DNA from: JBDTGE01 sp050742975
GTDB lineage: Bacteria; Actinomycetota; Actinomycetes; Mycobacteriales; Jatrophihabitantaceae
Assembly: GCA_050742975.1 (NCBI GenBank)
Contig: JBOGDQ010000070.1
Coordinates: 21,485 to 85,484 of the forward strand
Reading direction: 5' to 3'
DNA length: 64,000 nucleotides
In this document: positions 35,905 to 44,824 of the stretch, one piece after another
How positions within the stretch are numbered: position 1 is the stretch's first letter
Layout: each line of letters begins with the position of its first letter
Notes under the pieces: generated by a model
Database searches by the model: none
What the model was told of the DNA's origin: nothing
Seen by the model: the letters and a program-made list of their open reading frames with translations, nothing else
Position numbers and translations under genes: made by a program

Positions 35905-36884
35905 CCGTGACCCGCACGCTTCGAATCGGTACCCGCAGGAGCGCGCTCGCCCGCGCCCAGACGCAGCACATCGTCGAGGCGCTCGGCGTCCCGATCGAGA
36001 TCGTGCCGATCGTGACCCAGGGCGACCGCTCGACCGAGGCGCTGGCGCAGCTGGGAGGCACGGGTGTGTTCGTGTCCGCGCTGCGGTCGGCGCTGCTCAC
36101 GGGCGAGATCGACGCCGCCGTCCACTCGTTCAAGGATCTGCCGACCGCGGCCGCCGACGGCATCGTGGTCGGAGCCGTCCCGCCTCGCGAGGACGCGCGG
36201 GACGCGCTCGTGGCCCGGTCCGGGTTGACGCTCGCCGAGCTGCCGCAGGGCGCACGGATCGGTACCGGCTCGCCGCGGCGAGCGGCCCAGCTGCGCGCCC
36301 TCGGCCTCGGGCTGGAGATCATCGAGATCCGCGGCAACGTCGACACCCGGCTCGGCAAGGTCGCGTCCGGCGAGCTCGACGGCGTCGTTCTCGCGCTGGC
36401 CGGACTGCGACGGCTGGGCCGGGACAGCGAGGCCACCGAAGTCCTCGACCCGATCCAGGTGCTGCCCGCAGCGGCACAGGGCGCGCTGGCCGTCGAGTGC
36501 CGCGCGTCGTCCGAGGAGGTTCGCGCCACGCTCGCCGGGCTCGAGCACGCCGACACGCGCATTGCGGTCACCGCCGAGCGCGCGTTGCTGGCGGCGCTGG
36601 AGGCCGGCTGCTCGGCGCCGGTAGGTGCTATCGCTGAGGTCGTCGAGGGCGACTACGGCACCGACTGTAAGTCCAGGCGCCCGGCGTCCGGCGACGAAAG
36701 GAGCCGGCGCGATGGGTGCGGCACCGAAGTGTTCCTTCGGGCATCGGTGACGGCGATCGACGGCAGCGCTGCCGTTCGACTGTCCGCCACCGGCCCGACC
36801 ACCGATGCCGAGGGCGTGGGACGACGGCTCGCCGCCGAACTCCTCGCCGACGGTGCAGATCGAATGATGGGGAGCTCGTCATGA
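35901..36884 (+). CDS. hemC: Hydroxymethylbilane synthase
   Basis: Polymerises four porphobilinogen units. The 327-residue protein shows IGTRRSALARAQ, HSFKDLPT, GTGSPRRAAQL, IRGNVDTRL, and the dipyrromethane-cofactor Cys in EAGCSAPVGA. Around residues 250-278 an Arg/Gly/Asp-rich stretch (DYGTDCKSRRPASG to DGCGTEV) appears as an insertion in domain 3 that homologues normally lack. The frame is otherwise intact. Confidence 0.94.
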   Translation: MTVTRTLRIGTRRSALARAQTQHIVEALGVPIEIVPIVTQGDRSTEALAQLGGTGVFVSALRSALLTGEIDAAVHSFKDLPTAAADGIVVGAVPPREDARDALVARSGLTLAELPQGARIGTGSPRRAAQLRALGLGLEIIEIRGNVDTRLGKVASGELDGVVLALAGLRRLGRDSEATEVLDPIQVLPAAAQGALAVECRASSEEVRATLAGLEHADTRIAVTAERALLAALEAGCSAPVGAIAEVVEGDYGTDCKSRRPASGDERSRRDGCGTEVFLRASVTAIDGSAAVRLSATGPTTDAEGVGRRLAAELLADGADRMMGSSS

Positions 36885-38437
36885 CCCGCGTGCGCAAGAT
36901 CGTCGGCCGTATCACCTTCGTGGGTGCCGGTCCCGGCGACCCGGGACTGCTCGCCGTACACGCCACCGACGCGCTGAGCCGGGCGGACATCGTCTATGCC
37001 GACGAGTCCGTCAACCCGGCGGTCAAGGCGCTCGCCCGCGGCGAGGTTCGTGCCGCGGACACGGTGCCGGCGGAGACGGCCAAGCTGATGCTGGCCGAGG
37101 CCCGCAACGGCCTGTCGGTCACCCGCCTCGTCGCAGGCGACCCGATGTCCGACGACCGCGTCGTGAAGGAGGCGCTCGCGGTAGCCAGGACCGTCGTGCC
37201 GTTCGACGTCGTCCCGGGCGTCGGAACCGGAGTCGGCGCGGCGACCTACGCCGGCGTCCCCTACGGCTCGATCCGCACCGAGGCCGACGTCACCGACGCC
37301 GAGACGCTCGATTACGAGGCACTGGCCGCGGCGCCCGGCACGCTCGTGCTGACCGCCGAGGCCGCCGACGTGCGGCTGCTCGGCGAGCAGCTGGTCGCGA
37401 ACGGGCTCAAGCCCGACACCGCCGTCACGGTCAGCTGCGGCGCCACGTCCACCGGCCAGCAGACGATCGCCGGCACGCTCGGCGACCTCGAGCTGGCCGC
37501 GGTCGGCATGACCGGCACCCTGGTCGTCACCGTCGGCAAGGCCGCCACCCAGCGCGAGAGGCTGGCGTGGTGGGAGGCGCGCGCGCTCTACGGCTGGAAG
37601 GTCCTCGTCCCGCGGACGAAGGAGCAGGCCGGGGCGATGAGCGAGCGGCTGCGTTCGTACGGCGCGGTGCCGGTCGAGGTTCCGACGATCGCGGTCGAGC
37701 CGCCGCGCACGCCGACGCAGATGGAGCGCGCGATCAAGGGCCTGGTCACCGGCCGGTACGAGTGGATCGTGTTCACCTCGACCAACGCGGTGCGGGCGGT
37801 GCGCGAGAAGTTCGAGGAGTACGGCCTGGACGCGCGCGCGTTCGCCGGCGTGAAGATCGCCTGCGTGGGTGAGGCCACTGCGGACGCGGTGCGCGCGTTC
37901 GGCATCAACCCCGAGCTGGTGCCGTCGGGCGAGCAGTCGTCCGAGGGCCTGCTGCTCGACTTCCCGCCGTACGACGACGTGCTCGACCCGATCGACCGGG
38001 TGCTGCTGCCGCGCGCGGACATCGCGACCGAGACGCTGGCCGCCGGGTTGCGCGAGCGGGGCTGGGAGATCGACGACGTAACGGCGTACCGCACGGTGCG
38101 TGCCGCGCCGCCGGCGGCCGAGATCCGCGACGCAATCAAGTCCGGCGGCTTCCAGGCGGTGTGCTTCACCTCGTCCTCGACCGTGCGGAACCTGGTCGGC
38201 ATCGCCGGCAAGCCGCACGCGCGGACGGTCGTGGCCTGCATCGGACCGCAGACCGCGGCCACGGCCAAGGAGTTCGGCCTGCGGGTGGACGTCCAGCCCG
38301 AGTCGGCGACGATCCCGGCGCTGGTCGACGCGCTGGCCGCGCACGCGGCGGCGAAGGCGATCGAGGAGCGGGAGAAGGCCGCCGCCGCGGCCGCGAAGAA
38401 GGCCGCCCGCTCGTCCTCGCGCCGAGCCGTCCGCTGA
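36881..38437 (+). CDS. hemD: HemD/CysG-type uroporphyrinogen-III synthase fusion
   Basis: A 518-residue two-domain protein. The N-terminal ~245 residues form a SUMT-like methyltransferase fold (VGAGPGDPGLLAVHATDAL). Its usual GDPFVFGRG motif is degenerate (GDPMSDDRVVKEA), as in many actinobacterial fusions, so methylation may be lost. The C-terminal half is uroporphyrinogen-III synthase (VLVPRTKEQAGAM, FTSTNAVRAV, GEATADAVR), ending in an Ala/Lys-rich tail. It is the last coupled gene of the rex operon. Confidence 0.9.
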   Translation: MTRVRKIVGRITFVGAGPGDPGLLAVHATDALSRADIVYADESVNPAVKALARGEVRAADTVPAETAKLMLAEARNGLSVTRLVAGDPMSDDRVVKEALAVARTVVPFDVVPGVGTGVGAATYAGVPYGSIRTEADVTDAETLDYEALAAAPGTLVLTAEAADVRLLGEQLVANGLKPDTAVTVSCGATSTGQQTIAGTLGDLELAAVGMTGTLVVTVGKAATQRERLAWWEARALYGWKVLVPRTKEQAGAMSERLRSYGAVPVEVPTIAVEPPRTPTQMERAIKGLVTGRYEWIVFTSTNAVRAVREKFEEYGLDARAFAGVKIACVGEATADAVRAFGINPELVPSGEQSSEGLLLDFPPYDDVLDPIDRVLLPRADIATETLAAGLRERGWEIDDVTAYRTVRAAPPAAEIRDAIKSGGFQAVCFTSSSTVRNLVGIAGKPHARTVVACIGPQTAATAKEFGLRVDVQPESATIPALVDALAAHAAAKAIEEREKAAAAAAKKAARSSSRRAVR

Positions 38438-38443
38438 GCTTCG

Positions 38444-38496
38444 CCCGATTGTGCAACTCTCGGCGGTCTGACACCGCCGGAGGTTGCACAATCGGG
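38444..38496. repeat. Palindrome, TTGCACAAT family copy 1
   Basis: Outer arms CCCGATTGTGCAAC/GTTGCACAATCGGG (14 bp) enclose inner arms CGGCGGT/ACCGCCG. It fills the gap between hemD and hemB. A closely related palindrome lies at 44698-44749. As RNA it would form a strong hairpin that could end or attenuate the hem operon, but the dispersed sequence identity suggests a repeat element. Confidence 0.85.
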
Positions 38497-38512
38497 TAGG
38501 AACGGGGTTGTG

Positions 38513-39508
38513 ATGTTGCCTGAGCTGCCGCCGTTCCCGGTCTCCCGTCCACGCCGGCTGCGGCGCACGCCCGCGCTGCGCCGACTGATGTCCGACGTGG
38601 CCGTGCGGCCGTCCGATCTGGTGCTGCCGATGTTCGTGCGCGAGTCGATCTCCGAGCCGACGCCGATCTCGTCCATGCCGGGGGTCGTCCAGCACACGCA
38701 AGATTCGCTGGTCAAGGCTGCCGTCGAGGCAGTCGAGGCGGGTGTCGGCGGGCTGATGCTGTTCGGCATCCCGGTGCGCAAGGACGCGCAGGGCTCGGGC
38801 GCCGACGACCCGGACGGTGTGCTCAACGTGGCCCTGCGCCGGCTGCGCGCCGAGGTGGGCGGCGACACGGTGCTGATGGCCGACCTGTGCCTGGACGAGT
38901 TCACCGACCATGGCCACTGCGGCGTGCTCGCCGGGGACGGCTCCGTCGACAACGACGCGACGCTGCACCTGTACGCGTCGATGGGTCTCGCGCAGGCCGA
39001 GGCGGGGGCGCACCTGCTCGGAACCAGCGGGATGATGGACGGCCAGGTCGGCGCGGTGCGGGCTGCCCTCGACGCAGCCGGCCACGTCGACACCGGCATC
39101 CTGGGCTACGCGCCGAAGTACGCGTCCGGCTTCTATGGCCCGTTCCGCGAGGCGGTGAGCTCCTCGCTCACCGGCGATCGCAAGAGCTACCAGCAGGACA
39201 ACGCCCGCTCGGTGGCCGAGGCGCTGGCCGAGGTGGCGCTGGACGTCGCGGAGGGTGCCGACCTGGTCATGGTCAAGCCGGCGCTGCCGTACCTGGACGT
39301 GCTGCGCGCGGTCGCGGACGCCTCGCCGGTGCCCGTCGCGGCGTACCAAATCAGCGGCGAGTACGCGATGGTCGAGGCGGCGACCGAGCGCGGCTGGCTC
39401 GATCGCGATCGCGTCGTCGTCGAGACGCTGACCTCGATCAAGCGCGCCGGTGCGTCCTTGATCCTCACCTACTGGGCGACGAGATTTGCTAACGGCGAGT
39501 TTACTTAA
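38513..39508 (+). CDS. hemB: Delta-aminolevulinic acid dehydratase
   Basis: Condenses two 5-aminolevulinate molecules to porphobilinogen. The 331-residue barrel has two active-site lysines, in YAPKYASGFYGP (near 201) and MVKPALPYLD (near 254). The metal loop reads DLCLDEFTDHGHCG, an intermediate between the Cys-rich zinc type and the Asp-rich magnesium type. ATG 38513 is preferred over GTG 38510. Confidence 0.95.
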   Translation: MLPELPPFPVSRPRRLRRTPALRRLMSDVAVRPSDLVLPMFVRESISEPTPISSMPGVVQHTQDSLVKAAVEAVEAGVGGLMLFGIPVRKDAQGSGADDPDGVLNVALRRLRAEVGGDTVLMADLCLDEFTDHGHCGVLAGDGSVDNDATLHLYASMGLAQAEAGAHLLGTSGMMDGQVGAVRAALDAAGHVDTGILGYAPKYASGFYGPFREAVSSSLTGDRKSYQQDNARSVAEALAEVALDVAEGADLVMVKPALPYLDVLRAVADASPVPVAAYQISGEYAMVEAATERGWLDRDRVVVETLTSIKRAGASLILTYWATRFANGEFT

Positions 39509-39576
39509 TATGTGAGCGGGCTTGCGAGCGAACCAATCGGTAGAGGTACGCCTCCGCGGCCGACGAGGGAGGCCGA

Positions 39577-40506
39577 GTGAGCGTTGCGCGGCCGATCTAC
39601 GCCGAGCCGGGGCGAAGCTACATGTCCTCAGCCGTGCTGCTCGTCGTGCTCGTCGCCGGCTTCGTGGGGGACCTGCTGCTCGGCGGCGGGCGCGCGCACC
39701 TGATCGGCTGGCTGATCGCGGTGATCGTGGTCGTAGGCATCGACACACTCACCGTGCGCTCCGCGCGCACCCTGCGCTCGGTCACGCTGACCGAGCACGA
39801 GCTGCGCGTCGGCGAGGAGGTGATCGAGCGCGATGACATCGTCGCCGTCGATCACGAGTTCGACCCGCTGACGCCGATCGTCGGCCGGTCCGTGGCCGAC
39901 GGGCTGCCGCGAGGCTGGAGCGGGCTGGCGCTGCACCTGGCCGACGGCCGGTACGTGGTAGCCCCGACCCGGCACCCGGACCGGCTCGGGTCGGCGCTGG
40001 AGCTAGCGCTCGACGTCCCTGACGTGCGGGCGGCCGAGCCGGAGGAGCTGCCGCTGCTGGCCGAGATCGACGAGCGGGCCGAGTCGCTGTTCCGGGTGGC
40101 CGGCCTGGAACTGCCCGCTATCGCGTTCCCGATCGACGAGCTGCACGACGCCAAGGCGGTGTTCGTGGTCGGCCGCCCGCCGGTCGGGTTCGTCCGGGTG
40201 GAGGAGGTCGACGGCCTCGCGCACATCGAGGAGCTCGCCGTGCTGCCCGGGCGCATGCGGCGCGGCCTGGGCACGTCGTTGCTGGAGGCGGCCTGCACCT
40301 GGGCCAAGGCGCACGACTACCCGGCGATCACGCTCATCACCTACGCCGACGTGACGTGGAACGGGCCGTTCTACGCGGCCCGCCAGTTCGTCGAGGTGGC
40401 AGAGCCGACTCCCGAGCTGGTCGAGCTGCGCGACTGGGAGACGACGATGGGGCTGGACCGCATCGGCCGCCGCATCGTCATGCGCCGCGAGCTCGGCTCC
40501 TCCTGA
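39577..40506 (+). CDS. Membrane-anchored GNAT acetyltransferase-like protein
   Basis: A 309-residue fusion. Two N-terminal membrane helices (MSSAVLLVVLVAGFVGDLLL; IGWLIAVIVVVGIDTL) and a small PH-like region resembling DUF3093 come first. From about 150, a GNAT domain with acetyl-CoA motif VLPGRMRRGLGTSLLEAA follows. The substrate is unknown. It lies between hemB and hemL, where mycobacteria also carry small membrane proteins. Confidence 0.78.
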   Translation: MSVARPIYAEPGRSYMSSAVLLVVLVAGFVGDLLLGGGRAHLIGWLIAVIVVVGIDTLTVRSARTLRSVTLTEHELRVGEEVIERDDIVAVDHEFDPLTPIVGRSVADGLPRGWSGLALHLADGRYVVAPTRHPDRLGSALELALDVPDVRAAEPEELPLLAEIDERAESLFRVAGLELPAIAFPIDELHDAKAVFVVGRPPVGFVRVEEVDGLAHIEELAVLPGRMRRGLGTSLLEAACTWAKAHDYPAITLITYADVTWNGPFYAARQFVEVAEPTPELVELRDWETTMGLDRIGRRIVMRRELGSS

Positions 40507-40518
40507 TTTCCCGCGGGC

Positions 40519-41283
40519 TCAGCGCGGCGCCATGCGGATCGCGCCGTCGAGGCGGATGACCTCGCCGTTGAGCATCGGGTTGCCGACAATGTGCTCGACC
40601 AGCGCGGCGTACTCGGACGGGTCACCGAGCCGGCTCGGGTGCGGTACCTGGGCGCCGAGCGAGTCCTGCGCCTCCTGCGGCAACCCCTCGAGCATCGGCG
40701 TCTTGAACAGGCCGGGCGCGATCGTCATGACGCGGATCTGCCTGTCGGCAAGGTCGCGCGCGATCGCCAGCGTCATCCCCACGACGCCGCCCTTCGACGC
40801 GGAGTAGGCCGCCTGCCCGACCTGGCCGTCGAACGCCGCGACGGACGCGGTGTTGACGATGACGCCGCGCTCGCCGTCGACCGGTTCGGTGGCCGCAATC
40901 CGTTCTGCGGCAAGGCGAATCACGTTGAAGGTGCCGATCAGGTTGACCGTGACGACGCGGGCGAACTGCTCAAGCGGCAGCACCACCCCCTTTCCGCTGA
41001 TAACCCGGCCCGGTGTGCCGATGCCCGCGCAGTTGACCGCGATGCGGATCGGGCCGAGAGCGGCGGCGGCGTCGAGTGCAGCGGCCACCTGGGCCTCGTC
41101 CGTGACGTCGGCCGGGGCGAAGCTGGCCTGCGTCCCGATCGACTCCACGGCCTTTTCACCCGGCGCGGACGGGAGGTCCACCAGCACCACCCGGGCCCCG
41201 GCCGTGGCCAGGCGCCGCGCCGTAGCCTGGCCGAGCCCGGACGCGCCGCCGGTGATGACCGCGACGCTGCCTTCGATGTTCAT
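40519..41283 (-). CDS. SDR, 3-hydroxyacyl-CoA dehydrogenase type-2-like
   Basis: A 254-residue [51 protein letters not shown], and the C-terminal [19 protein letters not shown], all characteristic of the HSD17B10-like group that oxidises 3-hydroxyacyl-CoA or steroids. It converges on the GNAT gene and is followed upstream by the truncated AsnC gene. Confidence 0.9.
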   Translation of the reverse strand: MNIEGSVAVITGGASGLGQATARRLATAGARVVLVDLPSAPGEKAVESIGTQASFAPADVTDEAQVAAALDAAAALGPIRIAVNCAGIGTPGRVISGKGVVLPLEQFARVVTVNLIGTFNVIRLAAERIAATEPVDGERGVIVNTASVAAFDGQVGQAAYSASKGGVVGMTLAIARDLADRQIRVMTIAPGLFKTPMLEGLPQEAQDSLGAQVPHPSRLGDPSEYAALVEHIVGNPMLNGEVIRLDGAIRMAPR

Positions 41284-41634
41284 TCACTTGCCCTTTCGAG
41301 TCCGGGATCGGGGTCGATCCTGCACCACGGGCAGCGGGCGCAGCGGTACCGGGGTGGTGACCACGATCGACGTCACGGTCTGGCCGTACAGCAGGAACCG
41401 GTCCAGGACGGACTCCAGTTCGGCGATCGTCGGCGCGTGGACGCGGACCAGGAAGCAGTCCTCGCCGGTGATGCGGTGGCACTCGGTCACCTCGCGCAGC
41501 GACCTCGCCAGGTCCGCGATCTTCGCGAGCTGTCCCGCGGCCGGGCGGATCCGGGTGAACGCGGTGACCGGCATCCCGAGCGCAGCCGGATCGACGTCGA
41601 GGTGGTAGCCACCGATGACGCCGGACCGCTCCAT
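41284..41634 (-). pseudogene. Lrp/AsnC-type protein lacking its HTH
   Basis: The 116 codons encode only the RAM ligand domain of an Lrp/AsnC protein (MERSGVIGGYHLDVDPAALG; ECHRITGEDCFLVRV). Reading upstream in frame gives ARQR, the end of the recognition helix, then a TGA at about 41647-41649. Beyond that lies a 48-bp palindromic repeat, so roughly 45 N-terminal codons including the DNA-binding domain are missing. It could persist as a stand-alone RAM domain, but truncation is more likely. Confidence 0.75.
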
Positions 41635-41656
41635 CCGCTGCCGTGCTCAGTGAGCG

Positions 41657-41740
41657 GATCTTCCTGCGCCAGCCGTCACCGGCACTACCCGGCGCAGGAA
41701 GATCGCGCGGCGCAGGTGAAGTGCCCGGCGCAGGAAGATC
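41657..41740. repeat. 48-bp palindromic repeat, copy A plus extra arm
   Basis: Arms GATCTTCCTGCGCC (41657-41670) and GGCGCAGGAAGATC (41691-41704) enclose 20 bp, and a second right arm follows at 41727-41740. Read on the minus strand the unit encodes DLPAPGSAGDGWRRKI. It lies between the broken AsnC gene and the EamA gene; the same unit recurs at 43961 and 55281-55427. Confidence 0.9.
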
Positions 41741-41756
41741 GCGCGGCCGGCAACTG

Positions 41757-42626
41757 GTGTCGCGGCTGCCACCCACGTCGTTCTTCCTGACCAGCGCGAT
41801 CTTCCACTACCTCGGACCGTCGCTGGCCGTGCTGCTGTTCGCGCACGTCGCGGCGCTGGGTGTGGCCTGGCTGCGCATCCTGTCGGCGGCGGTGGTCTTC
41901 GCGCTCTGGCGTCGTCCGTGGCGGCTGCTGCGGTCGATGACGCGTTCGCAGCGACGGCTGTTGTTGGCGCTGGGCGTGGTGCTGGCGGGGATGAACTCGC
42001 TGTTCTACCTCGCCGTCGCCCGGCTGCCGCTGGCGACGGTCGGCGCGATCGAGTTCCTCGGCACGGTCGTGCTCGCGAGCCTCGGTGCGCGGACGACCCG
42101 CAACGTGCTGGCGCTGCTGCTCGCGGTCGGCGGGGTGGCTGTCCTGACCGACGTGCGGATCGCCCATGACCTGACCGGCTTCGTGTTCGCGTTCGCCAAC
42201 TGCGTCGGGTTCATGCTGTACGTAGTGCTGGCACACCGGGTGGCCAGCGAGGGCGCTTCGCGGGGCCAGCTGGGCGGGATCGACCAGCTCGGCGCGGCGA
42301 TGCTCGTCGCGGCGTTCGCGTCCGCACCGCTCGGGCTCGCCGACGCGCTGCCCGCGTTCGCCCACCCGCTCTGGTTGCTGTGGGGCGTCGGCGTCGGGGT
42401 GTGCTCGTCGGTCATCCCGTACGTCACCGACCAACTGGCGATGGCGCGGCTGCCGCGGGCGACGTTTGCGCTGATGCTCGCGCTGCTGCCAGCGGCGGCG
42501 ACGCTGATCGGGCTGGTCGTGCTCGGCCAGGTGCCGACCCGGCCGGACATCGCCGGCATCGTCCTGGTGATTGCCGGCCTGGCCGTGCACCGCGAGTCGG
42601 AGGTGCCCACGTCCCTGGGAGAATGA
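41757..42626 (+). CDS. EamA/DMT-family transporter
   Basis: A 289-residue polytopic membrane protein with ten hydrophobic segments and two EamA repeats ([40 protein letters not shown]), a likely amino-acid or metabolite exporter. The frame runs upstream through the palindromic repeat, but GTG 41757 ([16 protein letters not shown]) is taken as the start because the family begins there. Its stop overlaps hemL by 4 bp. Confidence 0.85.
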   Translation: MSRLPPTSFFLTSAIFHYLGPSLAVLLFAHVAALGVAWLRILSAAVVFALWRRPWRLLRSMTRSQRRLLLALGVVLAGMNSLFYLAVARLPLATVGAIEFLGTVVLASLGARTTRNVLALLLAVGGVAVLTDVRIAHDLTGFVFAFANCVGFMLYVVLAHRVASEGASRGQLGGIDQLGAAMLVAAFASAPLGLADALPAFAHPLWLLWGVGVGVCSSVIPYVTDQLAMARLPRATFALMLALLPAAATLIGLVVLGQVPTRPDIAGIVLVIAGLAVHRESEVPTSLGE

Positions 42627-43948
42627 CCGGCGTGAGCACCGATGCCCCGATCTCGGCCGAACTGTTTGCTCGCGCGCAGCGTGTGACCCCGGGGGGCGTG
42701 AACTCGCCTGTGCGAGCGTTTCACGCGGTCGGCGGCACGCCCCGGTTCATGGTCAGCGGGACCGGTGCGTACCTGACCGATGCGGACGGCCGGCAGTACG
42801 TCGACCTGGTCTCGTCGTGGGGGCCGATGATCCTCGGGCACGCGCATCCTGCCGTCGTCGCCGCCGCTCAGGCCGCCGCCGCCGGTGGGCTGTCGTTCGG
42901 CGCGCCCACGATCGGTGAGGTCGAGCTCGCGGAGACGATCGTCGAACGGGTCGCCTCGCCGTCGCTGCAGCAGGTCCGGCTCGTCAACTCCGGTACCGAG
43001 GCGACCATGTCGGCGATCCGGCTGGCCCGCGGCGTCACCGGCCGGCACCGGGTGGTGAAGTTCGCCGGGTGCTATCACGGGCACGTCGACGCGCTGCTGG
43101 CCGCGGCCGGTTCGGGCGTCGTGACGTTCGCGCTGCCGGACACGCCCGGAGTGACCGGGGCGCAGACCGCCGAGACGATCGTGCTGCCGTACAACGATCT
43201 CGCTGCCGTCGAGGTGTGCTTCGCCGAGTTCGGCGCGGACATCGCCTGCGTGATCACCGAGGCGGCGGCCGGGAACATGGGCGCCGTGCCGCCGGCGGCC
43301 GGTTTCAACGCCGGTCTGCGGGAGATCACGTTCAAGCACGGTGCGCTGCTGATCATGGACGAGGTGATGACCGGGTTCCGCGTGTCGGCGTCCGGCTGGT
43401 ACGGCCTCGATCCGGTCGAGGCGGACCTGTTCACGTTCGGGAAGGTGATGAGCGGCGGGCTGCCGGCGGCCGCGTTCGGGGGTCGCGAGGACGCGATGGC
43501 CCGGCTCGCTCCGTCCGGGCCGGTCTACCAGGCCGGGACGCTGTCGGGGAATCCGGTCGCGGTCGCGGCCGGGCTGGCGACGCTGCGCGCGGCGGACGCG
43601 CGCGTGTACGCGGCCCTCGACGCGAACGCCAGCACCGTCGGCCGGCTGGTGTCGACGGCGCTGGCCGAGTCCGGTGTGGCGCACCAGGTGCAGTTTGCGG
43701 GCAACCTGTTCTCGGTGTTCTTCGGCGCCGAACCCGTCGTCGACTTCGCCGGCGCGCAGGCCGCCGAAACCTGGCGGTACCCCCCGTTCTTCCACGCGAT
43801 GCTGGACGCCGGCGTGTACCTGCCACCGAGCGCGTTCGAGGCCTGGTTCGTCAATGCCGCTATGGACGACGGCGCCCTGGCCCGGATCGCCGACGCCCTC
43901 CCGGCCGCCGCCCGCGCCGCGGCCGCCGCGGCGGAACGCCCGAACTGA
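42623..43948 (+). CDS. hemL: Glutamate-1-semialdehyde 2,1-aminomutase
   Basis: A PLP enzyme converting glutamate-1-semialdehyde to 5-aminolevulinate, the product used by HemB. The 441-residue protein has [43 protein letters not shown], and the PLP Lys in [15 protein letters not shown] 42623 is coupled to the EamA stop; GTG 42632 is possible. It ends in an Ala-rich tail. Confidence 0.95.
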   Translation: MTGVSTDAPISAELFARAQRVTPGGVNSPVRAFHAVGGTPRFMVSGTGAYLTDADGRQYVDLVSSWGPMILGHAHPAVVAAAQAAAAGGLSFGAPTIGEVELAETIVERVASPSLQQVRLVNSGTEATMSAIRLARGVTGRHRVVKFAGCYHGHVDALLAAAGSGVVTFALPDTPGVTGAQTAETIVLPYNDLAAVEVCFAEFGADIACVITEAAAGNMGAVPPAAGFNAGLREITFKHGALLIMDEVMTGFRVSASGWYGLDPVEADLFTFGKVMSGGLPAAAFGGREDAMARLAPSGPVYQAGTLSGNPVAVAAGLATLRAADARVYAALDANASTVGRLVSTALAESGVAHQVQFAGNLFSVFFGAEPVVDFAGAQAAETWRYPPFFHAMLDAGVYLPPSAFEAWFVNAAMDDGALARIADALPAAARAAAAAAERPN

Positions 43949-43960
43949 TGGCCGAAGGTG

Positions 43961-44008
43961 GATCTTCCTGCTCCGAGCGCACCGGGTGACGGCTGGCGCA
44001 GGAAGATC
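43961..44008 (+). repeat. 48-bp palindromic repeat, copy B
   Basis: Exactly 48 bp: GATCTTCCTGCTCC (one arm mismatch), 20-bp centre, GGCGCAGGAAGATC. It lies in the 84-bp gap between hemL and the phosphatase gene. Its forward translation DLPAPSAPGDGWRRKI is in the same frame as the phosphatase, without a stop between them. Confidence 0.9.
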
Positions 44009-44032
44009 GAGTCGGTTTGGGAGGATGGGCGC

Positions 44033-44695
44033 GTGATCACCGTTCACCTGCTGCGTCACGGCGAGGTCTTCAACCCCGACCGGATCCTGTACGGGCGGCT
44101 ACCCGGCTACCGGCTCTCGGACCTCGGGATCGCACAGGCCAAGCTCGCGGCCGAGTACCTGGCGCAGCGGCCGATCGGCTACCTGGTCTGCTCCCCGCTG
44201 GAGCGCGCACAGCAGACTGCGCAGCCGCTGGCCGAGGCCCTCGGGCTGCCGATCGCCGTCGACGAACGCCTGCTCGAGGCCGACAACCATCTCGAGGGAC
44301 GCCAGGTCGCGGGCGGGAAGGGCCTGCTCACCGACTGGCGTAGCTACCGGTACTACTGGAACCCGTTCCGTCCGTCGTGGGGTGAGCCGTACGCCGAGAT
44401 CGCGACGCGGGTGCTGGCCGCCGCCCGCAGCGCGCGTGACGCCGCCCGTAACGCCGCCGCCAACGACGCCGCCGACGTCGGCGCGCAGGCCGAGGCCGTG
44501 TGCGTCACTCACCAACTGCCGATCGTCGCAGCTCGACGACAGGCCGAGGGCAAGGTGCTGTTCCACGACCCGCGCCGGCGCGAGTGCGGCCTGGCGTCGG
44601 TCACCTCGTTCACGTTCGACGGGGACCGGATCGCCGACATCACGTACGCCGAGCCGGCCGCCGCGCTGCCGTCCGGACACGGAGCCGGTGCGTGA
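44033..44695 (+). CDS. Histidine phosphatase (phosphoglycerate mutase-like)
   Basis: A 220-residue branch-2-type histidine phosphatase: HLLRHGEVFNPDRILYGRLPG, the SPLERAQQTAQPLAEAL motif, and VTHQLPIVAARR with the second catalytic His. It corresponds to mycobacterial Rv0525 after hemL; the substrate is unknown. GTG 44033 has GGGAGG 8 nt upstream. An in-frame GTG at 43958 would add the palindromic repeat as an N-terminal extension. Confidence 0.88.
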   Translation: MITVHLLRHGEVFNPDRILYGRLPGYRLSDLGIAQAKLAAEYLAQRPIGYLVCSPLERAQQTAQPLAEALGLPIAVDERLLEADNHLEGRQVAGGKGLLTDWRSYRYYWNPFRPSWGEPYAEIATRVLAAARSARDAARNAAANDAADVGAQAEAVCVTHQLPIVAARRQAEGKVLFHDPRRRECGLASVTSFTFDGDRIADITYAEPAAALPSGHGAGA

Positions 44696-44697
44696 CG

Positions 44698-44749
44698 CCG
44701 ATTGTGCAACTCTGGGCGGCGTGAGACCGCCGAAAGTTGCACAATCCGG
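44698..44749. repeat. Palindrome, TTGCACAAT family copy 2
   Basis: Arms GATTGTGCAACT (44700-44711)/AGTTGCACAATC (44735-44746) enclose a second stem GGCGG/CCGCC. The sequence is strongly similar to 38444-38496. It sits just after the phosphatase stop and before the tlpA operon, a position that also suits a terminator. Confidence 0.85.
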
Positions 44750-44824
44750 TCTGGAGCCGGCCTGCATCACAGCGGGCTGAGCCGACTGCGGGCGCGCGGA
44801 CCGGGTAACGCACACTGGACGTCG

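Noticed and set aside
36653..39748. A 1031-codon open frame antisense to hemC-hemD-hemB
   Set aside because: It mirrors well-identified haem genes. Its translation is Arg/His-rich without domains, the usual GC-driven shadow frame.
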